A stretch of 64,000 nt of DNA from an uncultured Porphyromonadaceae bacterium (GTDB taxonomy: Bacteria; Bacteroidota; Bacteroidia; Bacteroidales; Muribaculaceae): contig UQUV01000013.1 in assembly GCA_900544305.1 (NCBI GenBank), forward strand, positions 4,484-68,483. The letters are read 5' to 3'. Numbering within the stretch: the stretch's first letter is position 1; every line of letters starts with the position of its first letter. A program made the translations under genes and the position numbers. The notes beneath the pieces were generated by a model that did not search any database, was not told the DNA's origin, and was given only the letters and a program-made list of their open reading frames with translations. Below are positions 43,419-51,780 of this stretch, one piece after another.

Positions 43419-44189
43419 TTATCCCAATATGAATGCCACTTCTTTGAAGGCGAAGGTGTGGATATGGCCTTCGGTGGTCATCAGGTCGAGCATGCCGTCG
43501 GGGTGCACGTTTACGATGCGTGCCTGAAAATGTTCCCCTTCTTCCAGCACCGACAGGCCGTCGGCCGAGGCGGAGCGGATGGTCGACTGGTATTCGTGGA
43601 AACCGTCGCGGCGGTAGAGCTTCGACAGAAATTCGCGGTGAATTTCTTCCGCCTTTTCCGGAAGCTGGCCGCACATCGTAAGAATTTCATCGACAAGACC
43701 GTCGAGAATTTCCGATGTCGGCACTTCGTGTCCGAGGACGTTGACAAGTGAAATCGGGTTGGGCGCATCGGACAGGAACACCCGCTGGTTCACGTTGATG
43801 CCGATGCCGGGAATCGTATAGTTGATTTTTCCGCCCGAAAGCGAATGCTCAATCAGCATTCCGCAAATCTTGAAATCCTTGTAATATACATCATTCGGCC
43901 ATTTGATGGACACGTTGCCGATGTATTTCGAGAGTACCCTTTCAACGGCCAATGCTGAAATCTCCGACAGCCAGAACTGCTGGTTGGGAGCCACGTTTTC
44001 CGGACGGAGCAGGATGGACATGGTTACGTTCTTGAACGGTTCCGATTCCCACGAGTTTCCCCGTTGTCCGCGCCCTGCCGTCTGGCGGTCGGTGTAGACT
44101 ACCGTTCCGTGTTCGGCCGTAGTGGCGATACCGGCCATGTAGCTGTTGGTCGATTTTGTTTCGTCTAAATGGATATAGTTTGTTTTCAT
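43419..44189 (-). CDS. birA: biotin-[acetyl-CoA-carboxylase] ligase, monofunctional
   Basis: A 256-residue BirA-type biotin protein ligase. It adenylates biotin and transfers it to the carrier lysine of biotin-dependent carboxylases. The ATP/biotin motif TAGRGQRGNSWES lies near residues 38-50, KWPNDVYYKDFKICGMLIE near 105-123 and PGIGINVNQ follows. It lacks the N-terminal helix-turn-helix of the E. coli regulator, so it is an enzyme only. The start at 44189 follows a TACCTTTG box (44194-44201) by just 4 bases, suggesting a leaderless mRNA. Confidence 0.93.
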   Translation of the reverse strand: MKTNYIHLDETKSTNSYMAGIATTAEHGTVVYTDRQTAGRGQRGNSWESEPFKNVTMSILLRPENVAPNQQFWLSEISALAVERVLSKYIGNVSIKWPNDVYYKDFKICGMLIEHSLSGGKINYTIPGIGINVNQRVFLSDAPNPISLVNVLGHEVPTSEILDGLVDEILTMCGQLPEKAEEIHREFLSKLYRRDGFHEYQSTIRSASADGLSVLEEGEHFQARIVNVHPDGMLDLMTTEGHIHTFAFKEVAFILG

Positions 44190-44193
44190 ACGG

Positions 44194-44210
44194 CAAAGGT
44201 AGTGCAAGTT
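44194..44210 (-). promoter_or_regulatory. birA promoter sharing the REP-like edge sequence
   Basis: CAAAGGTAGTGCAAGTT on the plus strand contains the minus-strand box TACCTTTG. It matches the promoter edge of the REP units (GATAGTGCAAGTTGAG), but no full unit follows. Confidence 0.5.
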
Positions 44211-44240
44211 CTATAAAAAGTTGCAACAAACCGACAATTG

Positions 44241-45809
44241 TCAGTCACCGATGCCGAAACATTTCTTTATTTCCGTGCGGATGATTTCCGCATCCTTGCC
44301 GCCCATTTTCAGAATCCGCATCACTTCCTTGATATATTCGTCCTTCTTTGTAAAACCGCAGAGAGGGGCTATGTTGGTTTCAATCAGCATGGATTTTTGG
44401 TTGTAGACGCGCAGCACGGCCTTATAGTCCGACTCTTGCAGATAGCGGTTGAAACTTCTGCAATAGTCCTCATAGATGGCGCGCGGCTTGATTTCGTTCA
44501 CAAGGTCGAGCATGTGTTCTTCCAATGCGTTGATGTTCTGGAAACGTCGGTCGATGACCACTTCAATCGTGCGTTTCACGCGATGGCGCGTGTGCATCAG
44601 CGCCTGTTTCCTTAATTCACCTTTGAACATCGACATGACTGTAGAGCGCACTTTCTGAAACACATAGTCCTCTTTTTTGTTTCGGACGCGTGCCACGGTC
44701 CGCACCACATTTTCCAGCAGGAACAGATTTTCGATTTCTGCCACATCTGCCACCAAAATCTTTTTGTTGCGCAGATAGTCCACCTCTTCTTTGTTGCGGC
44801 GGTCGCGGTCCACGATGCCGTGAGAGTCAAGGTGGTGGAAATTCTGTATGTCGTTGAATGAACGCACCGTTTCAATCACTTTGTTGCAGCTGCCCATTGG
44901 CTTGACGGTGTATTCCGGGAAAATCAGCGAATAGAGCTTGTAGTCGATGCTGTGGGAGTTGTCGCCTTCCACGAAAAGCACCGGCTTGCGGGCACCAAGA
45001 ATGTCGAGCATCAGTTGTTCCGACAGCATTTCGTGCGGATTCATGATGGTGTAGTCCCAAGCCTCGTGTTCGATGTCGCAGTTGCGTACCCAAATGGTTA
45101 TGTTGTCGGTGCGTGATGTTGGAAATTCGAGGTCGTGGGTCAGGTAGACAAACGTGCAGTCGGGACGTATTCCCTCAATGGCAGTCCACAGGCTTTGAGT
45201 GATGGAGCGGTGGAGGAACATGGTCGGAGAGTCGACGAAAATCACGCTGCGTTTCGGCGCGTAAAGGGCTGCGCCGACATAGTAGAACACCGCCTTTTCG
45301 CCGTGCGACAGCTGCCACGGTTTGAACGGTCCGCCTGCCTTCATGTTGCGGAATTTGATTTGTCCGTTTCCCCGCAGAATTTCGTTTTTCGGGAAAATGT
45401 CCTGCCACAGCCGGGCCACCGTGTCAATTTTTGTGCGCGGCATCTCCAGTTTTTTGTCGCTGTTGAGCATTTGCAGCTTGTAGGCGAACAGGTCGGTGAT
45501 TTCGTCGTTCAGCAGCAGATAAAGAAGCATTTCGAATTCCGTTTCTGCGATAGGCTTGACAAATTGGGCGTTTTGCACCGCATTGTTGTAGATGGCGCTG
45601 ATGGAGTTGGCCTTGATGGCATTGTCTTTTATCGGGAAAAGGGCGTTGAGTGCCGATACCTGGAACGCCGTGTCTCCAAGGTCCTGGGCCATGCGGTTGA
45701 TAAAGCGGGTTTTTCCTGCACCGTTTGCACCCACAACGGTGATTTGCTGTTTGCCGGTCAGAACTTGTGCCGGCTGTCCGTCGATGCGTTTCGGCAGTGT
45801 GATTTCCAT
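44241..45809 (-). CDS. fused AAA ATPase-DUF4435 protein, PARIS-like
   Basis: A 522-residue single-chain protein. The N-terminal ABC/AAA15-type ATPase half has Walker A GANGAGKT (27-34), signature-like QLSHGE (166-171), Walker B SVIFVDSP (188-195, Ser where a catalytic Glu is usual) and the switch LTHD (223-226). From ~275 a DUF4435/TOPRIM-like half has Glu281 in PVLFVEGD, Asp334-Arg-Asp336 in GIVDRD and AEIENLFLLEN. This pairs the two parts of the PARIS anti-phage system (AriA ATPase, AriB DUF4435 nuclease), for which merged forms are known. The start at 45809 is chosen over an ATG at 45887 for domain fit. A housekeeping role in Bacteroidales is the alternative. Confidence 0.75.
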   Translation of the reverse strand: MEITLPKRIDGQPAQVLTGKQQITVVGANGAGKTRFINRMAQDLGDTAFQVSALNALFPIKDNAIKANSISAIYNNAVQNAQFVKPIAETEFEMLLYLLLNDEITDLFAYKLQMLNSDKKLEMPRTKIDTVARLWQDIFPKNEILRGNGQIKFRNMKAGGPFKPWQLSHGEKAVFYYVGAALYAPKRSVIFVDSPTMFLHRSITQSLWTAIEGIRPDCTFVYLTHDLEFPTSRTDNITIWVRNCDIEHEAWDYTIMNPHEMLSEQLMLDILGARKPVLFVEGDNSHSIDYKLYSLIFPEYTVKPMGSCNKVIETVRSFNDIQNFHHLDSHGIVDRDRRNKEEVDYLRNKKILVADVAEIENLFLLENVVRTVARVRNKKEDYVFQKVRSTVMSMFKGELRKQALMHTRHRVKRTIEVVIDRRFQNINALEEHMLDLVNEIKPRAIYEDYCRSFNRYLQESDYKAVLRVYNQKSMLIETNIAPLCGFTKKDEYIKEVMRILKMGGKDAEIIRTEIKKCFGIGD

Positions 45810-46032
45810 AACGAAGGTTTTATGTTTTCGTAAAAATAAGAAAAACTTTTGTTTGTATAACAATCTTCCCTCAAAAATGGCTTTCAAGAAACGCTGATTT
45901 TGAAAGATTTTTGTGAAAAAAGCTGTCAGTCAGTCGTGTTTGTTATAATTTTTTTGTACCTTGCAGAAAATTTTGAAAGGACTAGCCCATTCTTCAAAGA
46001 TTGCCAACCGATTACCTCAACGAACATTTACT

Positions 46033-46161
46033 ATGAAAAAAATTGCATTATATCTCATTTTCGCTTTTTCGACGATTTTCGCCACGGCACAGACTCGATT
46101 CGATGTTGACGGTTTGACTTGCGAAATTCTGTCACCTCTAATAACGGTAACCGCAAAGTAG
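46033..46161 (+). pseudogene. 5' fragment of a BspA-like secreted protein
   Basis: A 42-residue frame that starts with a full signal peptide (MKKIALYLIFAFSTIFATAQ) and then RFDVDGLTCEILSP, the usual opening of BspA-type leucine-rich-repeat proteins. It stops at once. Shifting frame by one base after the Ser at ~46130 gives SNNGNRKVVF before a stop, a better continuation, so a small indel plus loss of the rest is likely. A TACCTTGC promoter-like box precedes it near 45957. It could also be a genuine short peptide. Confidence 0.5.
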
Positions 46162-46222
46162 TGTTCTGAAACTGAATGGTTTGAAAAATTTGATAAATGT
46201 CATTTTATTATATTTACAAATT

Positions 46223-47155
46223 ATGAAGATTATATATTTTTTGATGCTGCTCGCTATTGTTGTGCCTTGTCAGGCGCAGAGGTATCATGATGCTCATATT
46301 CTGGGAGTCAAGGATAATGTGAAGTCAATAATTTACGGCGGCTGGAAATATGAATTTGGCCGTGACGGTGCGATTAAAAAGATAACGGTGGTGAAGATCA
46401 ATGAAGAAATCTATCCCGAAATAGTGAGGGATTCGTCTCAATATGTGTCAACGCTTACTATCTATACGGATGAAGAGTGTACCAATGCAACGTCGAAAAC
46501 ATATTATGTATATGAGAACGGACTGGTTTCTACTGATACCTATGTATCATTCGGATGGATATTCGGTGATGATACATTGGTTACCAAATATTACTATAAT
46601 GACAATGGTTTGTGTATTGGATCCGAAGTAAACGGTGAAGATATAAATTCGAAATATGAGTATGACAATATTAAACTGGACAATAACGGCAACTGGATAT
46701 CGAGGGATGTCTATAAAGTATTTTCGAGTGGTAATAAAATCTATGATGATACCGAGACACGCGAAATAGTATATTGGGATACTGATTCACGTTCTGATGT
46801 CGTGGAAAAGGCAGTTGCCCGAACAGCGGCAGGAACGGGATGGCAGTCTTTGGTAGGAAAGAAACTTTCGCTTACCACGTACGGTATTTCGCAAAACGGA
46901 CAAGAAGTGAACCGTTTCAACTGCAGTACGGGAGAACATATAATTCTGTACAGTAATGGCGTACTATATTGGAACAACAGGCATGACGGGAACACTTCGT
47001 ATGAATATCGCATAGACGGCAATATGCTGTACATCACCCAGACTTCCGGAAAAGTTACGCAGGACAGATGGTTCGAACTGGTCGGCGTTGACGGTAACGA
47101 GATAAAGACCGAAAGCAATGTCGGTACTTACCGTTATTTTAAAATTGAAGATTGA
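46223..47155 (+). CDS. secreted protein of unknown function
   Basis: A 310-residue protein with a signal peptide (MKIIYFLMLLAIVVPCQAQ); the Cys just before the cleavage site makes a lipoprotein possible. The middle has short RHS/KWG-like steps (YEFGRDGAIKKI, YYNDNGLCIGSE, KLDNNGNWISRDVY), as in Bacteroidota surface proteins built from small beta repeats. The last ~110 residues, from WQSLVGKKLSLTTYG, look like a separate beta-rich lipocalin-like domain. The start at 46223 is chosen for the signal peptide. I recognise no family and cannot assign a role. It lies just after the BspA-like fragment, in a small accessory patch. Confidence 0.62.
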   Translation: MKIIYFLMLLAIVVPCQAQRYHDAHILGVKDNVKSIIYGGWKYEFGRDGAIKKITVVKINEEIYPEIVRDSSQYVSTLTIYTDEECTNATSKTYYVYENGLVSTDTYVSFGWIFGDDTLVTKYYYNDNGLCIGSEVNGEDINSKYEYDNIKLDNNGNWISRDVYKVFSSGNKIYDDTETREIVYWDTDSRSDVVEKAVARTAAGTGWQSLVGKKLSLTTYGISQNGQEVNRFNCSTGEHIILYSNGVLYWNNRHDGNTSYEYRIDGNMLYITQTSGKVTQDRWFELVGVDGNEIKTESNVGTYRYFKIED

Positions 47156-47369
47156 TGCGGCGTTTTCATCAGTAAAACGAAAGAATCGGTATTGCCTTGA
47201 AGTCGCAACCTGCCTCAGCGTGCCTTCTGACTGGGACAGGGAAGCGTTTTCTGCATCCTGTTTTATGTTGAAATACTAAAAATAATTCTGTTTCAGAAAC
47301 GAATCTCCGACTGAAAATTCGTATTTTTACGGCGCAAAACAAGTAACACTTAAAAGGACAACTTAGGAT

Positions 47370-47978
47370 ATGTTTTCAGGAATTGTTGAGACAGCGGCAA
47401 CGGTAGTTGCCTTGAGAAAAGAGGCGGGAAACCTTCACATTACATTGAAATGTGACTTTGCCGATGAGTTGAAAATTGATCAGTCGGTGGCACACAACGG
47501 TGTCTGCCTGACGGTTGTCGACCTGCCGGGCGACGGTACCTATACGGTTACTGCCATTCAGGAAACGCTCGACCGCAGCAATCTCGGACTGCTGAAGGTG
47601 GGCGACTTGGTGAATGTGGAACGCAGCATGCTGATGAACGGCCGTCTTGACGGACACATCGTTCAGGGACATGTCGACCAGACTGCCGTCTGCACGAATG
47701 TGGAAGATGCCGATGGAAGCCGCTACTTTACGTTTGAATACGAAGTGAAGCCGGAAATGGCACAGAAGGGCTATGTGACGGTGGAAAAGGGTTCGGTGAC
47801 GGTGAACGGCGTGAGCCTTACGGTGTGCAACTCGCAGAAAAACAGTTTCCAGGTAGCCATTATCCCTTATACATTCGAACACACGAATTTCAAGACAGTT
47901 GAAAAGGACAGTGTGGTGAACATTGAATTTGACATCATCGGCAAATATTTGAGCCGTCTGATGGAGTTCTCAAGATAA
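47370..47978 (+). CDS. ribE: riboflavin synthase, alpha chain
   Basis: A 202-residue enzyme that turns two 6,7-dimethyl-8-ribityllumazine molecules into riboflavin. It is two tandem lumazine-binding barrels: MFSGIVETAATV with VAHNGVCLTVVD in the first, and the matching GHIVQGHVDQTA with VTVNGVSLTVC in the second. Length and start are normal. It lies 9 nt before a nitroreductase gene, an FMN enzyme family, and probably leads a three-gene unit ending in menA. No FMN riboswitch is visible upstream. Confidence 0.96.
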   Translation: MFSGIVETAATVVALRKEAGNLHITLKCDFADELKIDQSVAHNGVCLTVVDLPGDGTYTVTAIQETLDRSNLGLLKVGDLVNVERSMLMNGRLDGHIVQGHVDQTAVCTNVEDADGSRYFTFEYEVKPEMAQKGYVTVEKGSVTVNGVSLTVCNSQKNSFQVAIIPYTFEHTNFKTVEKDSVVNIEFDIIGKYLSRLMEFSR

Positions 47979-47987
47979 GATACGAAA

Positions 47988-48527
47988 ATGAGCAGCATTT
48001 ATGACCTGATAGCCGCCCGCCAGAGCGACCGTGGTTACGACGTGTCGCGGAAGGTGGAGCATGAGAAAATCGACCGGATTATAGAGGCGGGCCGCCTGGC
48101 GCCGTCGGCATGCAATTCGCAGCCGTGGCACTTTGTGGTGGTCGACGAGCCGGACAAATGCCACGAAGTGGCCGACTCTCTGGCTTCGATGGGGATGAAC
48201 AAGTTTGCCTACGAGGCGCCTTGCTTCATTGTTGTCGTGCAGGAATCGCCCAATTTTACGGCCCGGCTCGGCGGATGGATCAAAAACAAGCATTTTCCGC
48301 TGATTGACTGCGGTATCGCCACTTCCAACATTACGCTGGCCGCTACCGAGGAAGGGTTGGGCAGCTGCATTTTGGGCTGGTTCGACGAGAAACGGCTGAA
48401 AAAAACGCTCGGCATTCCTTCGTCGAAACGCGTGCTGCTGGTCGTTGCGCTCGGCTATTCCTCCCAAAATCATCGCGAGAAATCGCGCAAGACTACGGAA
48501 GAAATAGCTTCCTACAACCAATATTGA
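47988..48527 (+). CDS. nitroreductase family flavoprotein
   Basis: A 179-residue FMN-dependent nitroreductase. It has the N-terminal AARQSDRGYDVSRKVEHEKI, the FMN-binding RLAPSACNSQPWHFVVVDE near 36-54, DCGIATSNITLAATEEGLGSCILGWFD in the middle and LVVALGYSS near the end. Such enzymes reduce quinones, nitro compounds or enones with NAD(P)H; the physiological substrate is unknown. It sits between ribE and menA with gaps of 9 and 1 nt, so all three are likely cotranscribed, which may hint at a quinone substrate. Confidence 0.9.
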   Translation: MSSIYDLIAARQSDRGYDVSRKVEHEKIDRIIEAGRLAPSACNSQPWHFVVVDEPDKCHEVADSLASMGMNKFAYEAPCFIVVVQESPNFTARLGGWIKNKHFPLIDCGIATSNITLAATEEGLGSCILGWFDEKRLKKTLGIPSSKRVLLVVALGYSSQNHREKSRKTTEEIASYNQY

Positions 48528-48528
48528 A

Positions 48529-49401
48529 ATGAACAGAACTGCTAAAAGTTGGATAGAGGCCACGCGCTTGCGCACGCTGCCGGTTTCGGTGGCAGGCGTT
48601 GTCGTGGCGTGCGGCTATGCTGCCATGCACGGCGGCTTTCAGTGGCTGCCTGCCGTGTTGTGCTGCCTGTTTGCCCTGCTTGCGCAGGTGGCTTCCAACT
48701 TTGCCAACGAATATTATGACTATAAGAACGGTTCCGACAAGAAGGGACGCGCGGGATTCCGCCGGGGAGTGACGGAAGGCGACATCATGCCCGGCGCCAT
48801 GAAGCGTGCCACATTCGGCACGTTGGCACTGGCCTGCGTCGTAGGCTGCTGCCTGATTCCTTTCGGCGGCTGGAAACTTATCCCTGTCGGCATTGTGATT
48901 GCTCTTTTTGCACTCGCCTACAGTGCCGGGCCTTATCCTTTGTCGCGTATCGGTTTGGGCGATGTGGCCGTATTGCTTTTCTTCGGATTGGTTCCTGTTT
49001 GCCTGACATTTTATTTGCAGACGGGCTATGTGACCGACGATGTGGTTCGTGCCTCAATCTCTGTCGGACTGATGGGCGTGAACGTGCTGATTGTCAATAA
49101 CTACCGTGACTGCGAAGACGACCGTGCTGCCGGAAAGCGTACGACGGTGGTCCGTTTCGGACGGCCTGTGGCAGCCGCTGTCTATCTGCTTTTCGGAATA
49201 GCAGCCGTGGCGTTGACCTTCGGCGTGTGGACAGAGTGGAAATTTGTGGCCGCTCCGTTGGTCTATCTGTTGCTGCATCTTACCACGTGGGCGAGAATAC
49301 GCCGTTCCACCGGTGCCGCTCTCAATCCGCTGTTGGGTGCCACTGCCCGCAACATGCTGATTTATTCCCTGCTGTTGCTGATTGTCACCCTTGCCGGCTA
49401 A
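48529..49401 (+). CDS. menA: 1,4-dihydroxy-2-naphthoate polyprenyltransferase
   Basis: A 290-residue UbiA-superfamily membrane prenyltransferase with ~8 helices. It joins a polyprenyl chain to 1,4-dihydroxy-2-naphthoate in menaquinone synthesis. The first Asp-rich motif region is ASNFANEYYDYKNGSDKKGR (residues ~62-81) and the second is NNYRDCEDDRAAGKRTTVVRFG (~187-208), both as in MenA. It starts one base after the nitroreductase stop. Menaquinone is the expected quinone of an anaerobic Bacteroidales. Confidence 0.94.
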   Translation: MNRTAKSWIEATRLRTLPVSVAGVVVACGYAAMHGGFQWLPAVLCCLFALLAQVASNFANEYYDYKNGSDKKGRAGFRRGVTEGDIMPGAMKRATFGTLALACVVGCCLIPFGGWKLIPVGIVIALFALAYSAGPYPLSRIGLGDVAVLLFFGLVPVCLTFYLQTGYVTDDVVRASISVGLMGVNVLIVNNYRDCEDDRAAGKRTTVVRFGRPVAAAVYLLFGIAAVALTFGVWTEWKFVAAPLVYLLLHLTTWARIRRSTGAALNPLLGATARNMLIYSLLLLIVTLAG

Positions 49402-49455
49402 GGATAGATATCACCATACGTTAATTTGTGTTAATTATTTGGGGTAATACTGTCG

Positions 49456-49463
49456 TACCTTTG
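49456..49463 (+). promoter_or_regulatory. -7 box of the TonB receptor/DUF4249 operon
   Basis: TACCTTTG matches TAnnTTTG, 82 bases before the receptor ATG. A TTTG at 49425-49428 could be the -33 element. Confidence 0.55.
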
Positions 49464-49545
49464 TTGTAGGTTTTAAATTACATAAATAAATTTGGAAAAG
49501 GTCGGTTGTGGCTGACATTGTTTTCCGACTAATGAAATAAATGAT

Positions 49546-51774
49546 ATGAAACTCTATTGGCTGTCTTTTATGACAGGAGTTGTCTGCTTCAGTTCGTTTG
49601 CACAGACAACTGTGGAAAAGAAGGATTCCACGGATTTTCTTCCGAAGGGCGTAGTGCTTCCGGAGGTGGAGACTGTGGCCGGTGCTAACAGGCGTTCTGA
49701 TGCCTCGACACTTGATATGGGAATGTTGCAGATGGACAAGCAGCAGTTGTTGAGTCTGCCGTCGATGACCGGTGAACCCGACATTATCAAGGCTTTGGCT
49801 ACTCAGCCCGGCGTTTCGGAAGGCGTTGAGGGATTTTCCGGACTGTATGTGCGTGGAGGCGGCAACGACCAGAACCTGATATTGCTCGATGGTGTGCCTC
49901 TTTATCAGATCAGTCACCTTGGCGGTCTGTTTTCCTCTTTCAATACGGAAATAGTTGACAACGTCACTTTCTATAAATCGTCATTTCCGGCACAGTACGG
50001 CGGACGGCTTTCGAGTGTGGTGGACATTCGCACGGCTTCTCCCGACTTTGAAAACTATCACGGTGCCGCATCGCTGGGACTGACATCGGGTATGGTGCAC
50101 CTGACAGGACCGATATTCAAGGGCAAGACGGCGTTTGATGTTTCCGTACGCCGCTCGTGGCTGGATGTGCTTTCCGTGCCTACGCTTGCCATCATCAATA
50201 AACTGAAGGACGAAAGTGCTGCCAAAACCATTGCACGATATGCCTTTACGGATGTCAATGCACGGATTGATCATCGCTTTTCCGACCGCAGCCGAATGTA
50301 TATGAATGTGTATTGGGGCAATGACCTGATGAAATTCGGCGACGAAACGGAGGTTGGCAAAGATTACCCCGAAGGCTATAGTTTGGAACGGAATGTCGAC
50401 AACCTGCGATGGGGAAATACTTTGGCTTCAATCGGCTGGTGGTACAAATATAACGACTGGATGACATCGGAGATAACGGCTTCCTTTACGCGCTACAAAT
50501 CGTTGTATAAGCGGGAAATAATCTCCGAAGAATATCAGGATACGGACAATGCCTATCGCGAGGACCGCAATTCTGCGGACGACATTTCACTTTTTGCCCG
50601 TTGGAAATATTCGCGTTCCAACTACGATTTCCGTTTTGGCGGATATTTTCAGCACCATAATTTTTTGCCTTCCTATGGTACGTACCGTACGGAAAAGAAT
50701 CAGGACATAAAAGACATCACGTTTTCCGACTATCGTATTTTTGCCAACGAAGGCGGTGCTTATGCCGACTTCGCCTGGAATCCGCTTTCATGGTTAGGGC
50801 TGGATGCAGGTCTGCGCTATTCGGCAATACATATTTATGACCGGTGGGAAACTTCGCTTGAGCCGCGTTTCCTCGCCAATTTCCGCTTTATGCCGAATTT
50901 CAGTTTCAAGGCCGGCTATGCGCGGATGGGACAATATGTGCAGCAGGTGAGCGACAGTTATGTGAACCTGCCTACCGACAACTGGATGCCGATGGGAAAG
51001 GATAACGGTCCGCTGATCAGTGACCAGATTTCCGCCGGATTGTACTACGATTGGGAACGAGGCTATTCGTTCTCGCTGGAAGGCTACTACAAGTGGCTTG
51101 ACGGCGTGGCGGAAGTGAATGAGGACTATGCCTATGGACACGACAAGATGGAAAACATCCTGTATGGAAAAGGACGTGTTTACGGCGGTGAGTTTACGGT
51201 GACCCGAAACGTGGGCAAACTTACCGGAAGTTTCAGCTACGGACTAATGTGGAACGACCGGAAAGTGGACGGCATCAATCATGGCGAATGGTATCCCGCA
51301 AAATTCGACACCCGTCATAAAGTCAATCTTGTGGCAAGCTACAAACTCAATGACCGTATCGAGCTGAACGCTGCCTGGGTATTTGCTACGGGCAACCGTA
51401 TGACTGTGCCAGTCGGACTTTCTCAGGGATTTCAGGATACCGGTATTCCCGGATGGATAGCGCCGAGCGACTCGGATGACGAGAATTTGGGATTGCCTTA
51501 TTATACGGGACGCAACAATGTGCGCCTGCCGGCTTATCACCGTCTTGACCTTGGAGCATCGTTCACCCGACAGTTGAAGAAGGGCCGCAAGGGTGTGTGG
51601 CGTGTCGGGCTCTACAATGCCTATTGCCGCATGAATCCGATTGTGGTGCGTACACGCAAGATGGTTGAGTATACGCCTTCCGGCGGAAACCACCAGCGGC
51701 CGTGGGATGTGACCTATGAAACATTCTCCATTTTCCCTATAATTCCTAATGTGTCCTACACTTATTATTTTTAA
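49546..51774 (+). CDS. TonB-dependent outer membrane receptor
   Basis: A 742-residue receptor with a signal peptide (MKLYWLSFMTGVVCFSSFAQ), a short N-terminal linker, a plug (~60-165: LPSMTGEPDIIKALATQPGV, GLYVRGGGNDQNLILLDGVPLY, PAQYGGRLSSVVDIRT) and a barrel ending in VSYTYYF with a C-terminal Phe. Unlike most Bacteroidota relatives paired with DUF4249, it lacks the N-terminal CarboxypepD_reg-like domain; the mature protein goes almost straight into the plug. It is followed after 6 nt by the DUF4249 lipoprotein, forming a transporter-lipoprotein pair. The substrate is unknown. Confidence 0.9.
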   Translation: MKLYWLSFMTGVVCFSSFAQTTVEKKDSTDFLPKGVVLPEVETVAGANRRSDASTLDMGMLQMDKQQLLSLPSMTGEPDIIKALATQPGVSEGVEGFSGLYVRGGGNDQNLILLDGVPLYQISHLGGLFSSFNTEIVDNVTFYKSSFPAQYGGRLSSVVDIRTASPDFENYHGAASLGLTSGMVHLTGPIFKGKTAFDVSVRRSWLDVLSVPTLAIINKLKDESAAKTIARYAFTDVNARIDHRFSDRSRMYMNVYWGNDLMKFGDETEVGKDYPEGYSLERNVDNLRWGNTLASIGWWYKYNDWMTSEITASFTRYKSLYKREIISEEYQDTDNAYREDRNSADDISLFARWKYSRSNYDFRFGGYFQHHNFLPSYGTYRTEKNQDIKDITFSDYRIFANEGGAYADFAWNPLSWLGLDAGLRYSAIHIYDRWETSLEPRFLANFRFMPNFSFKAGYARMGQYVQQVSDSYVNLPTDNWMPMGKDNGPLISDQISAGLYYDWERGYSFSLEGYYKWLDGVAEVNEDYAYGHDKMENILYGKGRVYGGEFTVTRNVGKLTGSFSYGLMWNDRKVDGINHGEWYPAKFDTRHKVNLVASYKLNDRIELNAAWVFATGNRMTVPVGLSQGFQDTGIPGWIAPSDSDDENLGLPYYTGRNNVRLPAYHRLDLGASFTRQLKKGRKGVWRVGLYNAYCRMNPIVVRTRKMVEYTPSGGNHQRPWDVTYETFSIFPIIPNVSYTYYF

Positions 51775-51780
51775 ACGGTT

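Noticed and set aside
47156..47369. FMN riboswitch upstream of ribE
   Set aside because: I could not find the conserved six-stem pattern (AGGAU/GGUG-type segments) in the 214-base gap.
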